From an uncultured Collinsella sp. (GTDB lineage: Bacteria > Actinomycetota > Coriobacteriia > Coriobacteriales > Coriobacteriaceae), in NCBI GenBank assembly GCA_900551555.1, contig URWC01000087.1:1-7861 (forward strand): DNA of 7,861 bases. Direction: 5' to 3'. Of the stretch, positions 6,519 through 7,861 are shown one piece after another. Every line of letters begins with the position of its first letter. The stretch's first letter is position 1. The notes beneath the pieces were generated by a model, which worked only from the letters and a program-made list of their open reading frames with translations, did no database searches and was not told the DNA's origin. A program made the position numbers and the translations under genes.

Positions 6519-7859
6519 GTGCCAAAAAAGACTGAGAGCACGGGTACTGGGCTGGAATCCTACGTTGCAAAGCTCATGGGCAACGGCTCAAACAGGACTT
6601 CGGTAACCGAGGACGAGATTCAGGTCGCCCTGAAGGATATCGATGTGTCTGATGAGCAGCTCACTGCGGTGTATTCCGCGCTGCGCAACAGCGGCATCCA
6701 GATTATCTCCGCGAGCGGAAACGACGACGCCCCTATGGACGTCGACGATGACGATAACGATACCGACGACTTCGATGACGACGACGAGCACGATTCCGGC
6801 TCGCTCGACGATCACGAGCTTAAGATGGCCCGCCAGGCCGACGCCGAGATGGGCTCTTCCAAGAGCAAGAAGAAGCGCACCGTGCGCACGTCCCGTTCGC
6901 GTTCGCGCGTGCGCGGCATCGATGCCTCCACGGTGATGCTGACCGGCGACCCGGTTCGTATGTACCTCAAGGAGATCGGTAAGGTCGACCTGCTGACTGC
7001 TTCCGAAGAGGTCGATCTGGCCATGAAGATCGAGGCCGGTCTCGAGGCTACCGAGAAGCTCGAGGCTGCCGAGGCGGGCGAGATCGAGCTCACGCGCGCC
7101 GAGATGCGTCGTCTTACGCGTATTGAGAACGTGGGTCTCGAGGCCAAGCAGGCGCTCATCAGCGCTAACCTGCGTCTTGTCGTCTCCATCGCCAAGCGCT
7201 ATGTCGGTCGCGGCATGCTGTTCCTGGACCTGATCCAGGAGGGCAACCTCGGTCTGATCCGTGCCGTCGAGAAGTTCGACTACCAGAAGGGCTTCAAGTT
7301 CTCGACGTACGCCACTTGGTGGATCCGTCAGGCCATCACGCGCGCCTTCGCCGACCAGGCCCGTACCATCCGTATTCCCGTGCACATGGTCGAGACCATC
7401 AACAAGCTCGTCCGCGTGCAGCGCCAGCTCCTTCAGGACTTGGGTCGCGACCCGACCCCCGAGGAGATCGGTGCCGAGATGGACATGAGCGCCGACCGCG
7501 TTCGCGAGATCCAGAAGATCTCGCAGGAGCCCGTGTCGCTCGAGACCCCCATCGGCGAGGAAGAGGATTCCCAGCTCGGCGACTTCATCGAGGACTCCCA
7601 GGCTATCGTTCCGCCCGATGCCGCCAGCTTCTCCATGCTGCAGGAGCAGCTCACCCAGGTGCTCGACTCGCTTGCTGATCGTGAGCGCAAGGTTATCGAG
7701 CTGCGCTTCGGCCTTGTCGACGGACATCCCCGCACGCTCGAGGAAGTCGGTCGCGAGTTTGGCGTCACGCGCGAGCGTATCCGCCAGATCGAGTCCAAGA
7801 CTCTGGCCAAGCTTCGCCACCCGAGCCGCAGCAAAAAGCTGAAAGACTTTTTGGACTAA
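6519..7859 (+). CDS. rpoD: RNA polymerase primary sigma factor (RpoD / SigA / sigma-70)
   Basis: This is the housekeeping sigma factor that directs RNA polymerase to -10/-35 promoters. From the GTG start it has 446 residues. Residues ~29-62 resemble the helical region 1.1 (VTEDEIQVALKDIDVSDEQL). They are followed by an Asp-rich tract (69-92) and a Lys/Arg-rich tract (115-132). Region 1.2 is GDPVRMYLKEIGKVDLLT (143-160). Regions 2.1-2.4 are at ~216-289: NLRLVVSIAKRYVGRG, FLDLIQEGNLGLIRAVEKFD, and STYATWWIRQAITRA, which contacts and melts the -10. Region 3 includes GRDPTPEEIGAEM. Region 4 ends in the -35-reading helix-turn-helix TLEEVGREFGVTRERIRQIE (406-425). Full regions 1.2 to 4 and the RPSRSKKLKDFLD-like tail mark it as a primary, not an alternative, sigma factor. 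It follows dnaG by 110 nt with a candidate promoter of its own. Codons are C-biased like infB. An ATG 15 nt upstream (6504) would add five residues. Confidence 0.95.
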   Translation: MPKKTESTGTGLESYVAKLMGNGSNRTSVTEDEIQVALKDIDVSDEQLTAVYSALRNSGIQIISASGNDDAPMDVDDDDNDTDDFDDDDEHDSGSLDDHELKMARQADAEMGSSKSKKKRTVRTSRSRSRVRGIDASTVMLTGDPVRMYLKEIGKVDLLTASEEVDLAMKIEAGLEATEKLEAAEAGEIELTRAEMRRLTRIENVGLEAKQALISANLRLVVSIAKRYVGRGMLFLDLIQEGNLGLIRAVEKFDYQKGFKFSTYATWWIRQAITRAFADQARTIRIPVHMVETINKLVRVQRQLLQDLGRDPTPEEIGAEMDMSADRVREIQKISQEPVSLETPIGEEEDSQLGDFIEDSQAIVPPDAASFSMLQEQLTQVLDSLADRERKVIELRFGLVDGHPRTLEEVGREFGVTRERIRQIESKTLAKLRHPSRSKKLKDFLD

Positions 7860-7861
7860 GA

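Noticed and set aside
6723..6794. GAC/GAT-rich stretch as a DNA microsatellite
   Set aside because: The codons are mixed GAC and GAT with other residues interspersed and no fixed period beyond three, so it is explained by selection for an acidic peptide tract.
6588..7820. 410-codon open frame on the minus strand opposite rpoD
   Set aside because: The Leu/Gly/Val/His-rich product mirrors the sigma factor codons; no domain motif and no convincing start signal. The sigma factor is unambiguous.
1..7861. Mobile element, CRISPR array, tRNA, defence or secondary-metabolism system
   Set aside because: Coding space is fully occupied by seven core genes; the single 110-nt gap is too short, and no direct-repeat array or transposase motif was seen.

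Overview
The window is a gene-dense, all-plus-strand stretch of a GC-rich bacterial chromosome. It carries seven housekeeping genes in the order infB (3' part only), rbfA, a DHH-family phosphoesterase (nrnA-like), truB, ribF, dnaG and rpoD (primary sigma factor). High G+C at third codon positions, an actinobacterial-looking sigma factor with a long charged N-terminal extension, and this gene order suggest an actinomycetote. A gut Coriobacteriia member, possibly Collinsella or a relative, is my best guess. That placement is inference from general familiarity, not from a search.

Layout. Positions 1-906 hold the C-terminal third or so of translation initiation factor IF2. Positions 918-4316 are a tightly packed run: rbfA (30S maturation factor), the DHH phosphoesterase (nano-RNA or pAp turnover), truB (tRNA pseudouridine-55 synthase) and ribF (FMN/FAD synthesis). 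Two junctions overlap by 8 bp (rbfA/DHH and ribF/dnaG), truB/ribF overlap by an ATGA, and the remaining gaps are 11 and 15 nt, so coupled translation of one polycistronic transcript is likely. dnaG (primase) follows ribF directly at 4309-6408. The only real intergenic region is 6409-6518 (110 nt). It holds a candidate extended -10 promoter, an imperfect inverted repeat, a hexamer tandem repeat and a small perfect inverted repeat just upstream of the rpoD ribosome binding site. rpoD runs from a GTG at 6519 to 7859, and the window ends 2 nt later.

Functionally the block joins two classical clusters: the nusA-infB-rbfA-truB-ribF translation/ribosome-maturation operon and the dnaG-rpoD part of the macromolecular synthesis operon. 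It thus links translation initiation, ribosome and tRNA maturation, flavin cofactor supply, replication priming and promoter recognition. Codon choice differs within the block: infB and rpoD favour C-ending codons (for example TTC for Phe), while truB, ribF and dnaG favour TTT, as expected if the first and last genes are expressed more highly.

I found no mobile element, CRISPR array, RNA gene, phage or defence gene, and no evidence of a new biological system. The points most worth checking are the unusual residues in the fMet-tRNA-binding C2 domain of IF2, altered motif residues in RibF, the charged N-terminus of the sigma factor, and the compact rpoD leader.
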